Numbered from the stretch's first letter, positions 12,173 to 23,484 are shown. The stretch is DNA of 64,000 nucleotides from Thelonectria olida (GCA_020736575.1 JAGPYM010000022.1:124001-188000), one strand, 5' to 3'. Made by a program: numbers and translations. The notes: generated from the letters alone by a model not told the origin.

Positions 12173-12754
12173 ATGGATATATTCTCCTCATATATTGCCT
12201 TCGGTAACTTGGAGCACTATGAGTCAATATGGAGCACTCTCTTTCATGATACGACTTTTTTGGATCTGTGTCAAAAACGAGGGATATACTTCACCATTAT
12301 CGGCGAGACCGAACCCGGTATCAATTCCTACTTGGCCCTACTCGTAACAAATGATAGCAAATTCAAATTTACACGCCAAGCCTGGAACAGATTTCTAAAT
12401 TCCTTAAAGAAGCCGTACTCATTCGAGGAAGGAACATTCGAAATTAAACTCAAGGAGTCTCAAGTCACGCTTAATGTGTATAACTTTCTTTACACGACGA
12501 TACACCCTGACGTCGTATGCGCAAAGCCAGATGAGTTGATTTATGAATATTATAAGAGCGGGACTATTCCTATGCGCAATATAACTGCAAGCACCTATGG
12601 GAAGCTTCCCGAGAGAACGCATTCAGGTCCGGAGATCACTTGCCCAGGTCCAATTGATAAGGTTTACGACCTATACTACCAGGTGGAGCTCCAAATTGCT
12701 GGCCAAAAGCGGTATTTCAAGATCGCATCTTCGGTGTTGGATTTCTGGATCTAA
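12173..12754 (+). CDS. Hypothetical protein, 193 aa
   Basis: Intron-free frame from the ATG at 12173. The product is rich in aromatic residues (starts MDIFSSYIAFGNLEHYESIW) with balanced charge, consistent with a folded cytosolic protein. It has no signal peptide, membrane span or known motif. The composition is much more protein-like than the surrounding frames. It sits between a dead hAT copy and a tandem repeat. The family is not recognised and function is unknown. Confidence 0.5.
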   Translation: MDIFSSYIAFGNLEHYESIWSTLFHDTTFLDLCQKRGIYFTIIGETEPGINSYLALLVTNDSKFKFTRQAWNRFLNSLKKPYSFEEGTFEIKLKESQVTLNVYNFLYTTIHPDVVCAKPDELIYEYYKSGTIPMRNITASTYGKLPERTHSGPEITCPGPIDKVYDLYYQVELQIAGQKRYFKIASSVLDFWI

Positions 12755-12917
12755 GTGAATAAAGAGATCCATGTCTTACGAAATCTAAGGTTACACTTGG
12801 CAACAAAGTTGGAACGATAACAAAGGAAGAATCGAGCCTTTCCACAAAATATGCAGACATTTGAAACGATCAGGATGGTTTCTTGGGGCTGCTCGAGATT
12901 CGCCCATCGAATCGAGC

Positions 12918-13023
12918 GAGCTCGTTGGGCACGATGTATGTGAGCTCGTTGGGCACGATGTATGTGAGCTCGTTGGGCACGATGTATGTGAGCTCGTTGG
13001 GCACGATATATGTGAGCTCGTTG
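12918..13023 (+). repeat. 24-bp tandem repeat, about 4.4 copies
   Basis: The unit begins GAGCTCGTTGGGCACGATGT and runs 24 bases. Copies start at 12918, 12942, 12966 and 12990, with a partial copy from 13014. The first three are identical and the fourth has one substitution (ATGT to ATAT). Because 24 is divisible by three, both strands read as eight-residue repeats, but no gene is supported there. Confidence 0.95.
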
Positions 13024-14660
13024 TTCTCTCTCGTCCGGTCTAGCCAACGCAGGCTTTCCTAGGCGCCCGCCAAGGTCTCGCAAATGCTTGGGGTCGGAGC
13101 TGGCCACGCTGACTCGAAGTGAACCCCTTTTAATAGTGCACAAACCTTAGCTATAGCAATCATTATACTGGAGGGGTCGCATGACATATAATCAGCGAGT
13201 GAAAGCTGCAAAAGCCTTATACTAGCTCACGCTAATCGAGCCAGCAAGTCCTTAATAGGGCATATATGACCATTACTAACCGGCAAATATTAAATGATTA
13301 TGAGCTCAACTATAATCATAATGAGTCCCACAGAGTTAGTATCGACTGCGTTGATGATGCCATCTGTCTTCAGTACCGCAGCGAGTTTGTCAACATCCGT
13401 CAAGGCCATTCTGTCGTATCGAAATACTCAACGGAACCGTCCTTGCCAGCGTGCCTGGATGCTCCTCCCCTAGCGGGAAATCTACTGTGGGATATGTTGG
13501 TATGGGACTGAAGGATCAACTCGGTTGGTGACTACGAGTAGTGGGCGCTGTGGCCTTTTTCTTCGGAATGGAAGTAATCGCATCTTATTCCCTCTCTCAA
13601 TTGGCCACGGGCCGTCTTGATGCAAGTTAACGAAAGCGGACAGATTCGGACCTATTACCCCACTAACCCACTCTTTCCAACCCAACTCACCCTCACCCCG
13701 TGCAGAAAAAGCGAACACCGCTTCAGCCGCCGTAGATAGGACACTGAACACTTGGAGAATAGGCTTCAAGCTAGTTCGCTAATAATAATACTAACCCACG
13801 GGAATCCGTAGAAAAGAGAGAGAGCAAATGAGAATACATGAGCAGGACAAGGACATGGTATGGGCTTGACGAGACTAGGACACAATTTTGGGCCATATAT
13901 GTGTACATTAGTAATCATGCCCTTTCGGTTCAAGCCGCCGGGCGTAATAAATTGTATTGTATTGTATTGTATACTCCTTCCAACGAGCTTATTACGGCCA
14001 CTTTGGACCCCCTGAAAATCGGAAAAGTCCAACCGGCGCCCAAAACAGGGATGTGGTCCCAGATCTGGTCCCCGCAAGGAACCCTTATAAGGTATACGAT
14101 CCCAAAATTGGGCTTGCTCAGGCACCTCAGCCCGACCTCAGCACCAACTTAGCTTAGAGCGGCAGGAGCTCAGCTCTAGAAACGGAAATGGATTTTGGTG
14201 TGCTTGGGTTTCTGCCCTAGGTGTTTAGAATCCGCAATTCTTCCAATACGGCGCAAGCCAAAGGGTGATCTTCAAATCCACTATCAAACTAGATTACGGA
14301 ATCATGCCACGATGGGCATATAGCTGAGCTCTTTCTACCTGTTGTATGGGCGCTGTTATTGTCGATTTATGCTAACAAGGATAATAGATGGACTTCAACG
14401 CTCGATAGCTTTTCTATTTTCAAACTGGGTGGCGACTGGACAGAGCCTTTACAGGATATTAAGTTGGCGACAATGACGGGTGCCAAGAATGAATTAAGGT
14501 CTATTCCAGGACTAATCACAGTTTTTCCAGAAACGAGGGAGGTTAGGCTTGAGTAACTATAATTCGCATCGTACCGGAGAGTGTCTAAAATACATGTAAC
14601 GATTACAACCGAGAGGCTCTCGACAGATCCCGATCTATTATGCAACTTAAAATTCCGTAT
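13024..14660. other. No gene recognised; short ATTGT microsatellite
   Basis: Open frames here are short and unsupported. An ATTGT pentanucleotide is repeated four times at 13951-13970, and a CCCAAAATTGGG dyad lies near 14103. Confidence 0.5.
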
Positions 14661-16433
14661 TTACTTCCGGTTGTTTTCCAGGGTGGTCAGCACCTTCTCG
14701 AGCGTTGGTCGTTTCAAGTAATGTAACAGCTTGAGGTCCTTCTCGCTCGCCTTCTTTATGTCGTACCGCATCCGGGCTTCAACAAATTCTTCCGCCTTTC
14801 GCATTTCCTCCCACCAGAAGAACTTGATGGTCTCCTTGGTTTCTTCAAAAGTGCCTTCGGGTTCGCCATGCAGGCCTGTCTTACCCAAGGGGAAGACTTT
14901 CCCCTCCCGGCGATAAATCTTGATAGGTCCATCGAGCCATTCTCGTGCACCAGCTGTGCAGTTACGAATAAGGTCCTGTATGGCTGGTGGGGTGCGTAGA
15001 AACTTGGGGAATCGTATCTCCCCATCATTTATGCTGGAGCGGCCAAGCACAATATCGGCATCTCCGATGCCCTCGAAGATACACCAAAGAGCCTTTCCGA
15101 GCATGTATACCATTCCTGATTCCCGCTCCGAGGGGCTGCTTTTCAGCCATGGCCAGTACCAACCATGCTCAGGGTTGTCATACAATTCGGGTATGGAAGC
15201 GAGGGGGAGCGGGTAGTCTCTCGACAGTAGATAGCGATTCAATATCCCACCATACTTATCCAAGGTGTCCCTCGGTAAGCCATTGCACCTTATGTAGTGT
15301 TTGTTTCCGAGCTCAGCAATCCATTCGAGATAGTAGATCTCAGGTGGCGCCCAGTTGTAGATATTTCGGCTCTGTTCAAAGTCTAACAGAATGGCCGTTT
15401 CCGTCCCGTCAGAGTTGGGTGAAAGAACAATTTGATCCATGCGGAGATCCGAGTAGAACTTCGTCGATGAATCTTTGATGTGAATCAGAGAAGACGCAAG
15501 ATCCCAGGCCCAAGAGAATTGCTGATCAAAGGTGAGGGTCCCTGCCAATCTCCTCTCGGTAAGAACGTTGGATAAGTCCCCTCCAGTATGGTAGGTTGTA
15601 AGAAACCCACATACAGCTTGGGAGTTTGGTATAGTGACGAGGAAGTTGGGACGGCCAATAACGGTCTTGAGGGGCGGCATGGAGAGCAGGATCTTAATTT
15701 CATGATAAATCTTTGATGGTATGTTCTTTGAAGATTTGAACACCATGACGGATCCGCTCTTTTTGTTGGCAGACTCAATATCGTGTGGCAGTGACACAAG
15801 GATGACCTCGCCGGATAGTTGCCTTATGCGGCTTAGGTTCGTGTATGACACTGTTGGGGGCATGTCAGATTCATCCAAGCCCCATTGGAAACGGAGTTCT
15901 TTGGCAGAAAGGAAAACGCCAGGTGCCTTCAGAGCCTCGTTCGGTTGGATAATAAATTCCAGATCCTTGGCGTCCTCGGTAAGATTGGTAAGACGAAGAG
16001 ACGAGCCAAACGAAAGGTTACCATAAACGTTGGTGAAGTCGTCCAAAGTGTTAGCCCAGTGCTGAAGGCCGTCACAAAGGTAAGCGGCAATGCCCAACGA
16101 TGCGATGCCCGAACCAGAGACGTGGACACTGTCGCGAGCATCGAGCTTGTTCCATAGGGAGGGCGGCCAATCCGTCTGATCGGGAATCACAACGTCGATG
16201 CGGCCTGGGGAGAGGTTTGGAAGGTAAGTAGGGACAGCGGCATAGACAATGCCAAATGAGGCATACTCAATATCCCACGATGACGTGCTTCGAGCCTTTG
16301 ACTGAGTGGGTGTGTCGTCGTACTCGGCGTAGCCTTTTGTGTTGGGGAAGGGAACATAGCCTGCAGACGGAAAGACAAAATGCTTTCGGAGACTGTTGGA
16401 GATGTTGAAGCCTTTGGAAATGCGGCAATCCAT
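14661..16433 (-). CDS. Protein-kinase-like protein, 590 aa
   Basis: Single-exon gene. The N-terminal 200 residues match nothing recognised. Residues about 205-480 follow the order of a protein-kinase domain: a lysine in VMVFKSS (K233), a glutamate in the helix-C position (KIYHEIKIL, E245), a hinge-like TTYHTGGDLSNVL, YSDLRMDQIVL in place of the HRD loop (D329 kept, Q334 where Asn is usual), LLDFEQ in place of DFG (D351 kept, Gly replaced by Glu), and WAPPE like an APE motif. Lys, Glu and both Asp are kept, but the metal-binding Asn and the DFG glycine are not, so activity is uncertain. Such divergent kinase-like proteins are common among fungal lineage-specific genes. The C-terminus is charged and helical. 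No signal peptide. Confidence 0.7.
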   Translation of the reverse strand: MDCRISKGFNISNSLRKHFVFPSAGYVPFPNTKGYAEYDDTPTQSKARSTSSWDIEYASFGIVYAAVPTYLPNLSPGRIDVVIPDQTDWPPSLWNKLDARDSVHVSGSGIASLGIAAYLCDGLQHWANTLDDFTNVYGNLSFGSSLRLTNLTEDAKDLEFIIQPNEALKAPGVFLSAKELRFQWGLDESDMPPTVSYTNLSRIRQLSGEVILVSLPHDIESANKKSGSVMVFKSSKNIPSKIYHEIKILLSMPPLKTVIGRPNFLVTIPNSQAVCGFLTTYHTGGDLSNVLTERRLAGTLTFDQQFSWAWDLASSLIHIKDSSTKFYSDLRMDQIVLSPNSDGTETAILLDFEQSRNIYNWAPPEIYYLEWIAELGNKHYIRCNGLPRDTLDKYGGILNRYLLSRDYPLPLASIPELYDNPEHGWYWPWLKSSPSERESGMVYMLGKALWCIFEGIGDADIVLGRSSINDGEIRFPKFLRTPPAIQDLIRNCTAGAREWLDGPIKIYRREGKVFPLGKTGLHGEPEGTFEETKETIKFFWWEEMRKAEEFVEARMRYDIKKASEKDLKLLHYLKRPTLEKVLTTLENNRK

Positions 16434-16952
16434 GGTCGTACTCGCAGCGAGTTGTGATGAGGTACGGAGTAGAAGACGATGAGGGGAAGCGATGATGATG
16501 TTAAATACATATCATATGTGCGAAAACTGGCATGTAACGAGCACATGTGGGAGGGCTCGTATCATGCACGTCCTAAAAAGTCGGAACACGGATGGAGCGA
16601 ACACTGGTCGGGAGACGGACTTACCGTTCGTCGTCTGGTCAGTAGGGACACGCTAAAAAGTCGGGTACGGCGATGATTGGAAGAGTGAAACTCGGGCAAC
16701 CTTTGGGCTGCTGAGGTACGTGAGGCTAGAAGGGTGTGATTCAGGTACGAGGGTTGATGGCAGCAGACCCATCAATAGCATACGCCATCTGATGAACAAG
16801 GCCGGATTTGCAGACGTCAAAGCGTAGTCAATTTCCTTTCAGATGGAAGACGAGTTGTCACTTGTACGCTTATAGCTGTTTATTGACGCGCCGGCAGTAC
16901 AACCGTTTAAGCCCAAAGGCCAACAGGACGGTAATGTCGGAGAGCGTGTTCA
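16434..16952. other. Intergenic, no gene recognised
   Basis: Presumed promoter of the kinase-like gene and 3' region of the next minus-strand gene. No element was recognised. Confidence 0.5.
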
Positions 16953-17881
16953 TCAGTCGGTCGATTCTTTGTACATTACATGTTGATAGTTTTGTCTTTC
17001 CCCTCTTTCCTTGATCAAACCAGCAATATACTCGTTCGGATTGTCCATACACTCCATCTTTTTGAACCAGTTTCTAAGTGCGCCTAATATCAGTCATTAA
17101 TATTGAGGTTTATGGCTCAGTCGTGGAGTTTAGGATGGGTCTACTTACTCTCATTACGCCCAAATCTGCGAGCCAGTTGACGAATGTTTCTCTGCTTACG
17201 CTTTTTCCCAAATTCGAGGTGCATTTCGCCTAGTTCTGACGCAGAATATGCTTTCTTCCATCTTGTCTTACGTGAAGACTGATTCGCTAGTGGAGACTTG
17301 ACATGTTCTTGCGAAAGTATGTCTGAGGTGGCAAGTACTTTGTGACCGACACAGAATAGCACTTGACACTTGACTAGATTATCAGGAACGAATTCAAAGA
17401 CCAAGGAGCTAACCACTAAATCTGACTTCATATCCAACGGGTCACAATTGCAGACGGTGCCCAGGCGAGTTCGCGCTGGCCCTTGCTGCAACCAGACCTG
17501 TATCTCGCTGCCCAGATCATCCCGCTTTATACTTGCGGAAGCCTTGAAGACTTTATCCCCAACGCGCCATAAGCGGACGAAAGGCATCCATGGGCCAAAA
17601 CGAACCAAGCTAGTCTCAAGTTAGTCGAGTTCATAGATCATTAGATTTTGACCCTACAGTTGGTAGTCTCTGGGACGGCCAAACTCTTGCCACTCAAGTT
17701 TCGTGATGATTCCCTTGGCGCTGTCGACATGATGTTGGATTTTCTTGATAGGTTCTTCGAGCCCCGGAACACCGTGGATACTGCCGCTTTCATTCTTGAA
17801 AAAGGCTATATTGCCATATAGTGCAGATGAAAAGATTGTTTTGTAGTCGTTGTAGGTAAACTCAACAAGTTTGCATTCCAT
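16953..17881 (-). CDS. Orphan protein with C-terminal helix-turn-helix
   Basis: Minus-strand exons 17881-17658, 17609-17149 and 17083-16953 join in frame through two GT-AG introns (48 and 65 nt) to 271 aa. Residues 1-190 form an unrecognised, probably folded region. A basic stretch (SRKTRWKKAY, GKKRKQRN) leads into RQLARRFGRNE / SALRNWFKKM, split by intron 2. This has the pattern of a trihelical homeodomain-like or Myb-like DNA-binding helix-turn-helix (IAxxLGxxxxAVxxWF). Conserved spacing across the splice junction supports the gene model. The N-terminal part could be a ligand- or protein-binding domain. Function is unknown; a DNA-binding regulator is an inference. It lies on the same strand as the kinase-like gene, about 0.5 kb upstream of it. 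Confidence 0.6.
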
Positions 17882-18263
17882 TGTTTGTGTGCAAAGAAGC
17901 GAAATGCGCAAGAGTTCGTGGCTGCCGAGTGCGCAATAATAGCGAGGACCGAGTAGTTAATACTCAGGACAATCTGGTAACCTCAAGAAAAGCTTTAATT
18001 TGGTTCAATAATCAGGGGCGATCCGGGGGGCCCAGCTAGCGCCCACGCCACTCAAACTGTTTTATTCCTGGCCATCCTGCTTGTCCTACCTCGCGTCCGT
18101 TAAGGGCAGGTAACTCGGAGCCTTATCGTGGACGACCTCAAGCCAACAAGCAGCTTGTCAGGTGGACAGGGCACCGCCGAAGATCCTCGCCGACCCCCAT
18201 GACCATACTCCCATAAACTCCACCCGAGAGAAAGCGGCGACACTCCAGAGGCACTCAATGTTC
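17882..18263. other. Intergenic, no gene recognised
   Basis: Upstream region of the HTH gene. No element was recognised. Confidence 0.45.
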
Positions 18264-18704
18264 TCACGACGTCTTTACCGTCCCACTCGAATCCTTCCCA
18301 GTGTGACCCTCCGAAAGAGATACCAGATTTCCAGCTGCAATAAGGAATTGCAACTGTTTCCCCCAGTTTTGCAACGCTTCCTCCCAATTTTGTGGCCCCG
18401 AGGCGGTTGGTTGGCGAAGCTGCGAAGGCCAAGCTGCTGGCAGTGGCAGCCTCGGGGGCGGATTGGCCATAGAGCTTTGGGGGGGAGCGGAGGGGTCCCC
18501 CAAGTGCTGACTGCTCTCCCGAGTTTGCATGACGAATCGATTATTTGCCGGGAAATAGAGCGCATGCCCATTGGTGCCAGCTGGGTACATGAATGTCTCG
18601 ACTTTCACCAATACGAGACTACTTGAGTGGCTGCCGCATCCATGAACGACGGAGGCAGGGCCCTGAGGCACCTGACGCAAGTTCGACCCAGGAGTGGAGG
18701 TCAT
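18264..18704 (-). CDS. Doubtful small hypothetical protein
   Basis: A 146-aa frame starting at an ATG, rich in Pro, Gln and Ser (for example QLRQPTASGPQNWEEALQNW). No domain is recognised and a similar-length frame exists on the other strand, so coding is uncertain. Reported because its composition is slightly more protein-like than its shadow. Confidence 0.2.
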   Translation of the reverse strand: MTSTPGSNLRQVPQGPASVVHGCGSHSSSLVLVKVETFMYPAGTNGHALYFPANNRFVMQTRESSQHLGDPSAPPQSSMANPPPRLPLPAAWPSQLRQPTASGPQNWEEALQNWGKQLQFLIAAGNLVSLSEGHTGKDSSGTVKTS

Positions 18705-19374
18705 CGAGAAGTAAGCTTATTGGAGACACTCAGAAATAATGAAAATCTGTGACCGGTGTTGTGATATTAGGAAGCATGGAAACGCCTCTTTAGGTGATCT
18801 CAATCCCTTCAAATACTTGTTGGCAAAGCTGGTCGCCCTGCTTAGTCACTGTAACGCGATGATACGTGATTATGCAGCGTTCTGTTGGTAGATTAAAGTG
18901 GCCGGCTCCAATGCAAGGATGGAAACTTCAGTACGTGGACATCATGGGCGTTGTGTAGGATGCCACCACCGCGACGTGACGAGGCTTGCAGACATTGCCG
19001 CCGAAGACAACCCTTTGACATAGTGCTTACGTCTTTAGATTAGCCACAACGGTTGACCGCCTGTTTGCCATGGTTGTCACATATTGCTTCTCCATCTCAG
19101 CATGCTACCAGACAATTGCCAAGGGTACTGGCCATTGGTTCGCAGCGGCAACATGCGCCATGCATGAACGAGAGTAGATGCCTCTGCGAGCGCTTAAACA
19201 GATACCGGATTGCAATCTCGGCTCACCGCCTCACTCACAAGCTTCCCTATCACACCCCAACTGACACCCAGAAAACAGCTTCAGAAGATATCGCTAATCC
19301 CTCATTACACACATACTCTGATATCTAGGTACAGCACAAAGAAAACAGCAGAGGCCTTATCACTCACCAGTCCT
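18705..19374. other. No gene recognised
   Basis: Short frames only, and no motif or repeat was recognised. Confidence 0.45.
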
Positions 19375-21261
19375 TTAGTCCTTACAAACCATCTCCCACT
19401 CCTCAACTTTCTCTCCCAGGCCACAGCCACCCGCCATCAGAGCTTTGGTCGCCTCTAAGTCATTTCGCACCCTGTCTAGAGCATCCCCATGAGTCTCCTC
19501 TAATCGGTACCTCCAGTACTGGTCCGGCAACCCATCCAACCAATGTTGTGGCAACGGTGCTTCAGAAGCAGTAGCATCCAACCAACAAAGAGTTTTTCGA
19601 TGGTAGCCCCCGACACGCCTGAAGGAGCAGGCCATTTTCTCCCACATCGTCCGCCGGTTTCTCAGTTCATGGCCGTTCAAGTGCTGGAGAAAGTCACTCC
19701 AGTAGGAGTCGTGGACAGGCTCTAGGACCTCATCTGCACTGTCAAGGGCTAGTCCGTAGCATAGCAATGCTGTTAAGCATAACGCGATTTGATCTGCATT
19801 CTGTGACTTACGCAAGCCCGCTATAATTCGACGATACTCGGACTGGCCGTTGGCCGAGGCCATCCATTTGAGAAAAGATTCATCGCCCACTTGCAAGATT
19901 GCACACTGGCAAAGGAACAGCGGCAAGTCGTTCTCCGGTTCGCGTAGCCAGGGCATCTCCCGGTACGTATCTTGACTGCTGCACGTCAGTCTGAGAGTCA
20001 GAACTAGCTTTGGGGAACTTTCGTACATCATACACTGCGCGGTAGTCACCGTTTGATACTGAAGAGCATTGATCAAGTCGGCAGGTAGAGTCCCGTAGAT
20101 GGTGATGGGGAACATGATTGGCGGGGGGATCTGTTGCTGCAGTTTCGCCACATCCAGTTCATTACATTGGAATGGCTTGAACTTCAAGAGAAGGTCGCTC
20201 GGGTTCAGTGCCCCAGAGCCGCCGAATGACACTGGCCCTGTGGGTTCGATGTCGAAAAGATTGCCAAGGACAGCCAAATTGTCATTCGCTGATCTCTTCT
20301 CATCAAAATTGAGTTGGGCAGCATCTCTCCTACCTCCAGCAGATGCAAACACCGCACGAAGCAGTGACACTTCTTGCATCTCCGCTCTCGTTCGCTCTAC
20401 AGGCCATCTTGTCTTTACCTTCCCTAATTCTCTGAAATGTTTCATCCATGCCTCCCGGTCCCGCCTGACGAGCTCCAGAGCGGATTCGCCGCACAGGTCG
20501 TCAAGTAGACGCAGGGCAAGGAAGAGGCAGGACAGGCAAAACAGATCGAAAACCTTGGAAGGAGCGGTCTAGGTAGCGTCAGTTATCCGTCCCAAGTGTC
20601 TGGCGGCAGATACTTACTTGTATGTCTTTCATCAAGACTGCCCACTCAATCGGTGGCAGCAGGTGCCTGTTGCGGGTATTGCGCCGATAATACCGGCCAA
20701 GTCCACGGCCGCGCTTAGATAAAATGCCTTGGACTGCGTTCTGAACATAGCGACTCTCGGATTTTTGCCTCGCTTCCCATTTGCCGTGTACTCTTGCCTC
20801 TGTATGGCTCGGCTCTGAAACGCTATGATAGAAGCTATTCTCGGGCGCACGCAAAAATGGGAGGCGGAGATCGCGGAGGCTTTGGAGGCGAGAGCTTGCA
20901 ACCGCAACCATATAAGACTCACCGTCGGAAGTCTTCCCCACGACTTGTATAGGGGGAAGATGCTTAACCTGCGCCCAAAGGAAGGTATTCGAGTCCAGTT
21001 GGTCTGCTTGGACAAGACAACCCACCCATTCGTCGTCATCCGGTGGCGCCTCGAGGCGTTTGAAAACATCGACTGGGATATGTTCAATGGTCTAGTCGAG
21101 ATAAGCCGATAATCAAGCCGCCAGCATATGCGTTTTACCTGGTCTATGGTTCGCACACAAAGAATCCTGTCGGCCGGGATGCTGTCAGCACTGGTGTCCT
21201 CCTGTCTAGCGTCATCGCTTGGGATGGACTCGGATCCTTGGGTGCTGCGTATCTGGGGCAT
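19375..21261 (-). CDS. Hypothetical protein, 596 aa
   Basis: Minus-strand exons 21261-21139, 21091-20618 and 20568-19375 join in phase 0 through two introns of 47 and 49 nt, both GT-AG with an ACTAG or CCTAG acceptor. The start is the first ATG in the exon-1 frame (MPQIRSTQGSESIP); the open frame upstream of it has only a GTG and then a stop. The N-terminus is Ser/Asp-rich. The body is soluble and mixed alpha/beta, with many Leu and Cys in DLFCLSCLFLALRLLDDLCG. No signal peptide and no recognised domain. Three in-phase exons with protein-like content make the gene secure even though the family is not known. It is divergent from the next gene, with a striking palindrome in between. Confidence 0.65.
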
Positions 21262-21759
21262 AGTGCTGGGTCTGACAAGTTGGTCGAATAGACAGGCTGG
21301 TCTATTGGTGGTGATTTGGGACTCAAGCTTTGTCTTGCGTGCCACTGACGCTGCGCTTCTTCAGAAGCGAACGGGGAAACCGGAGACTAGGATATAAGGG
21401 GCAAGGCGTTCAAACTCAAGAGATAAAACAAGCAAGAGCACTTCAGAGATGAAAGAAGGCAACAAGGCAACCGAATGCTAATGCAGAAGTGCAGTTCAGC
21501 CCCGGGGAACCAGGATATTTGTATTTTGAGGCCCTCAACTTTCGCCAAAAGTGATTTGTTATTTTAATCCTCAATCAGAAGATGGTGTACGGAGCTCAGG
21601 GGGAACGGGAGGGATAACGGAACTGGGATGCAAGAAGGGATGCCCAAGCTATGCCATATCGGGTCGCCCGTCTGACGGGCGACCCGATATGGCCAAAAGG
21701 GAGCGCAACCCATTGTGCCACACAGGCGTCATCCCTCCTCCTCAGTACTCTCACTCAAT
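21262..21759. promoter_or_regulatory. Divergent promoter region with a long palindrome
   Basis: About 0.5 kb separates the start codons of the 596-aa gene (minus) and the 526-aa gene (plus). It contains the 41-base palindrome described separately. No TATA box was recognised. Confidence 0.4.
21653..21693. repeat. Perfect 20-bp inverted repeat with 1-nt centre
   Basis: The left arm 21653-21672 (contains ATCGGGTCGCCCGTC) and right arm 21674-21693 (contains GACGGGCGACCCGAT) are exact reverse complements around a single T at 21673. It ends 66 bases before the ATG at 21760, so it lies in the leader or promoter of that gene. It could form a very stable hairpin in RNA or act as a dyad operator. Confidence 0.95.
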
Positions 21760-23435
21760 ATGGGTTCTACAAGATCCCATCACAAACGCCGTTTCATATT
21801 CGATGGTACAGCCGCGCAATATTCTCATTTTTTGGAAAATCACATCGTTCAATTGACCAAGCGTGTCGCAGAGCTGGAAGAAGCACTGCAACAAGCCGGA
21901 TCGCAGTCAGCCGAGTTGAATTCGCCCACGCCATCAAATGCCAATCATGTGTTGTGCATGGTGTTCCAGGAGACAGAGACTCCAGAGACTCAAAGGGCTG
22001 CTATCAGAGCATCTGGAACACGAACCTTAAAACGGAGGTGCGATAATGCAGTAGCTGATTTTCTTGCCCGAGTACCAACCTGCCTATCGCAATGGTCTAC
22101 GACGAGGAACGATACGCAGCTATCCACGCCAAAACAGATTGTTGATACTTTTCAAATCCTCACTCTTCGTTCGCCCGACATCCGATCACGTCTTCCCCAC
22201 TCCGAACCTCCAAAGACTCCTCCAGTGGCCGTTGAAGCGTACCAAAAACTTCAAGAAGCTCTTCGACAGAACGCGAACTATTCGACCCAATTAAGGAACT
22301 ACAGCCTCATGCTCTTTTTCTGCATCTGTCAGGTGGCTCGAAATTGCGGGATGAGCGTTGAAAAAGTAGACGAGCTCATCAACGCTTCCCTACCCGACCG
22401 TAACCCAGGCTCTATCTATTCGGCGAAGCTTCGTCGCGGTGCCCGTTGGGCGGCTAGTGTGATCGAAAAGTTGGAAGCGGAACTGGGGTATCTAGCCTCC
22501 CAGCTCTTTGTCCTTTGTAGGTCCATGACACCCGATTGCAGGACACTTACTGAATATTAGCAGATGGTCCGCCGATAGAGACATATCGAAATTGGGCGGA
22601 ACAGGGCGAAACATCCGATTATCTTATTGCCAAGATAAAAGAACAGGCCAAGTTTCTGAAAGCTGAGGTACCAGAAAGCCCTTGCGTGTCCTTTTCTCCA
22701 GTATTTTTGATTACGTACACTGGTCCATGGGGGTAAGTCTTCTTATTTCGAACTTGACAGGTGAATACTAAGTAGTGAATCAGTCTAGATCAAGTCAATA
22801 AAGCTCTGGGAACAAAACTCAGCCAGCTGGAATATGAACGGAGAGTTCAGGTGGTGAAAGACGCAGAAGCACAGGTCAAGGAGCCGCTTGCGAGACAGAA
22901 CATGCTCGCTGCCCGGCAACGAGTTGGTGAGCCTGACACGGAATCACCTGGTCTCGGCTCAGGTTGGATAGACCAGACGCTCGATCCAACACCCAGCCTA
23001 CCGCGAGTGGGTAGTAGACCTCCGCATTTCAGCGATCCCATGGAGGTTACACTTCCTCTTGAAGACCAGGAACAAGGCATTCAAACTCAAGACCCAACAT
23101 CTATGCACGAAATGAATATCCCGGAAACGTTCAGAAGCCGGCCTCCCGGCACCGGCAGTGATGACACAGGACATGACGTTGCTCAAGCACTCCTTTGCCT
23201 ACGTGGTCCTGAAGCGCCGACACTTACGTCCACTACCCCCGACGAACCTCAAATCAGCTCTTCCGCCGTTTTGCGGAGCAATGAACAAGCATTGTCTTTT
23301 GAGGACTTCAGCATGCCGGAAGGATACATGGCCGACCGCCCACAAAGCCCAGGATTCTACAACTTTGATACAGACAGCTTCACTCCAATCGACCTGTCTA
23401 ATTTCATTAACTATCCAGATGATGGCCGAGAATAA
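21760..23435 (+). CDS. Hypothetical protein with N-terminal basic/coiled-coil segment, 526 aa
   Basis: Exons 21760-22516, 22561-22732 and 22784-23435 join in frame (introns 44 and 51 nt). The protein starts with a basic patch (STRSHHKRRF) and a short heptad-like helix (LTKRVAELEEALQQAG), reminiscent of but not matching a bZIP. A helical middle region follows, then a second coil in exon 3 and a long acidic, Pro/Ser/Thr-rich C-terminus ending FTPIDLSNFINYPDDGRE, similar in composition to an activation tail. A nuclear regulatory role is an inference only. Its 3' end is 49 bases from the convergent gene at 23485-24100. Confidence 0.6.
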
Positions 23436-23484
23436 TACAGAGGTACTCCATACAATTTGTGCAACCCCAACTGTACTACCTTCA

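Noticed and set aside
13838..14152. Overlapping open frames on both strands
   Set aside because: Short, unsupported, and crossing an ATTGT microsatellite.
18162..18626. 154-aa plus-strand open frame
   Set aside because: No domain and a competing minus-strand frame; composition looks random.
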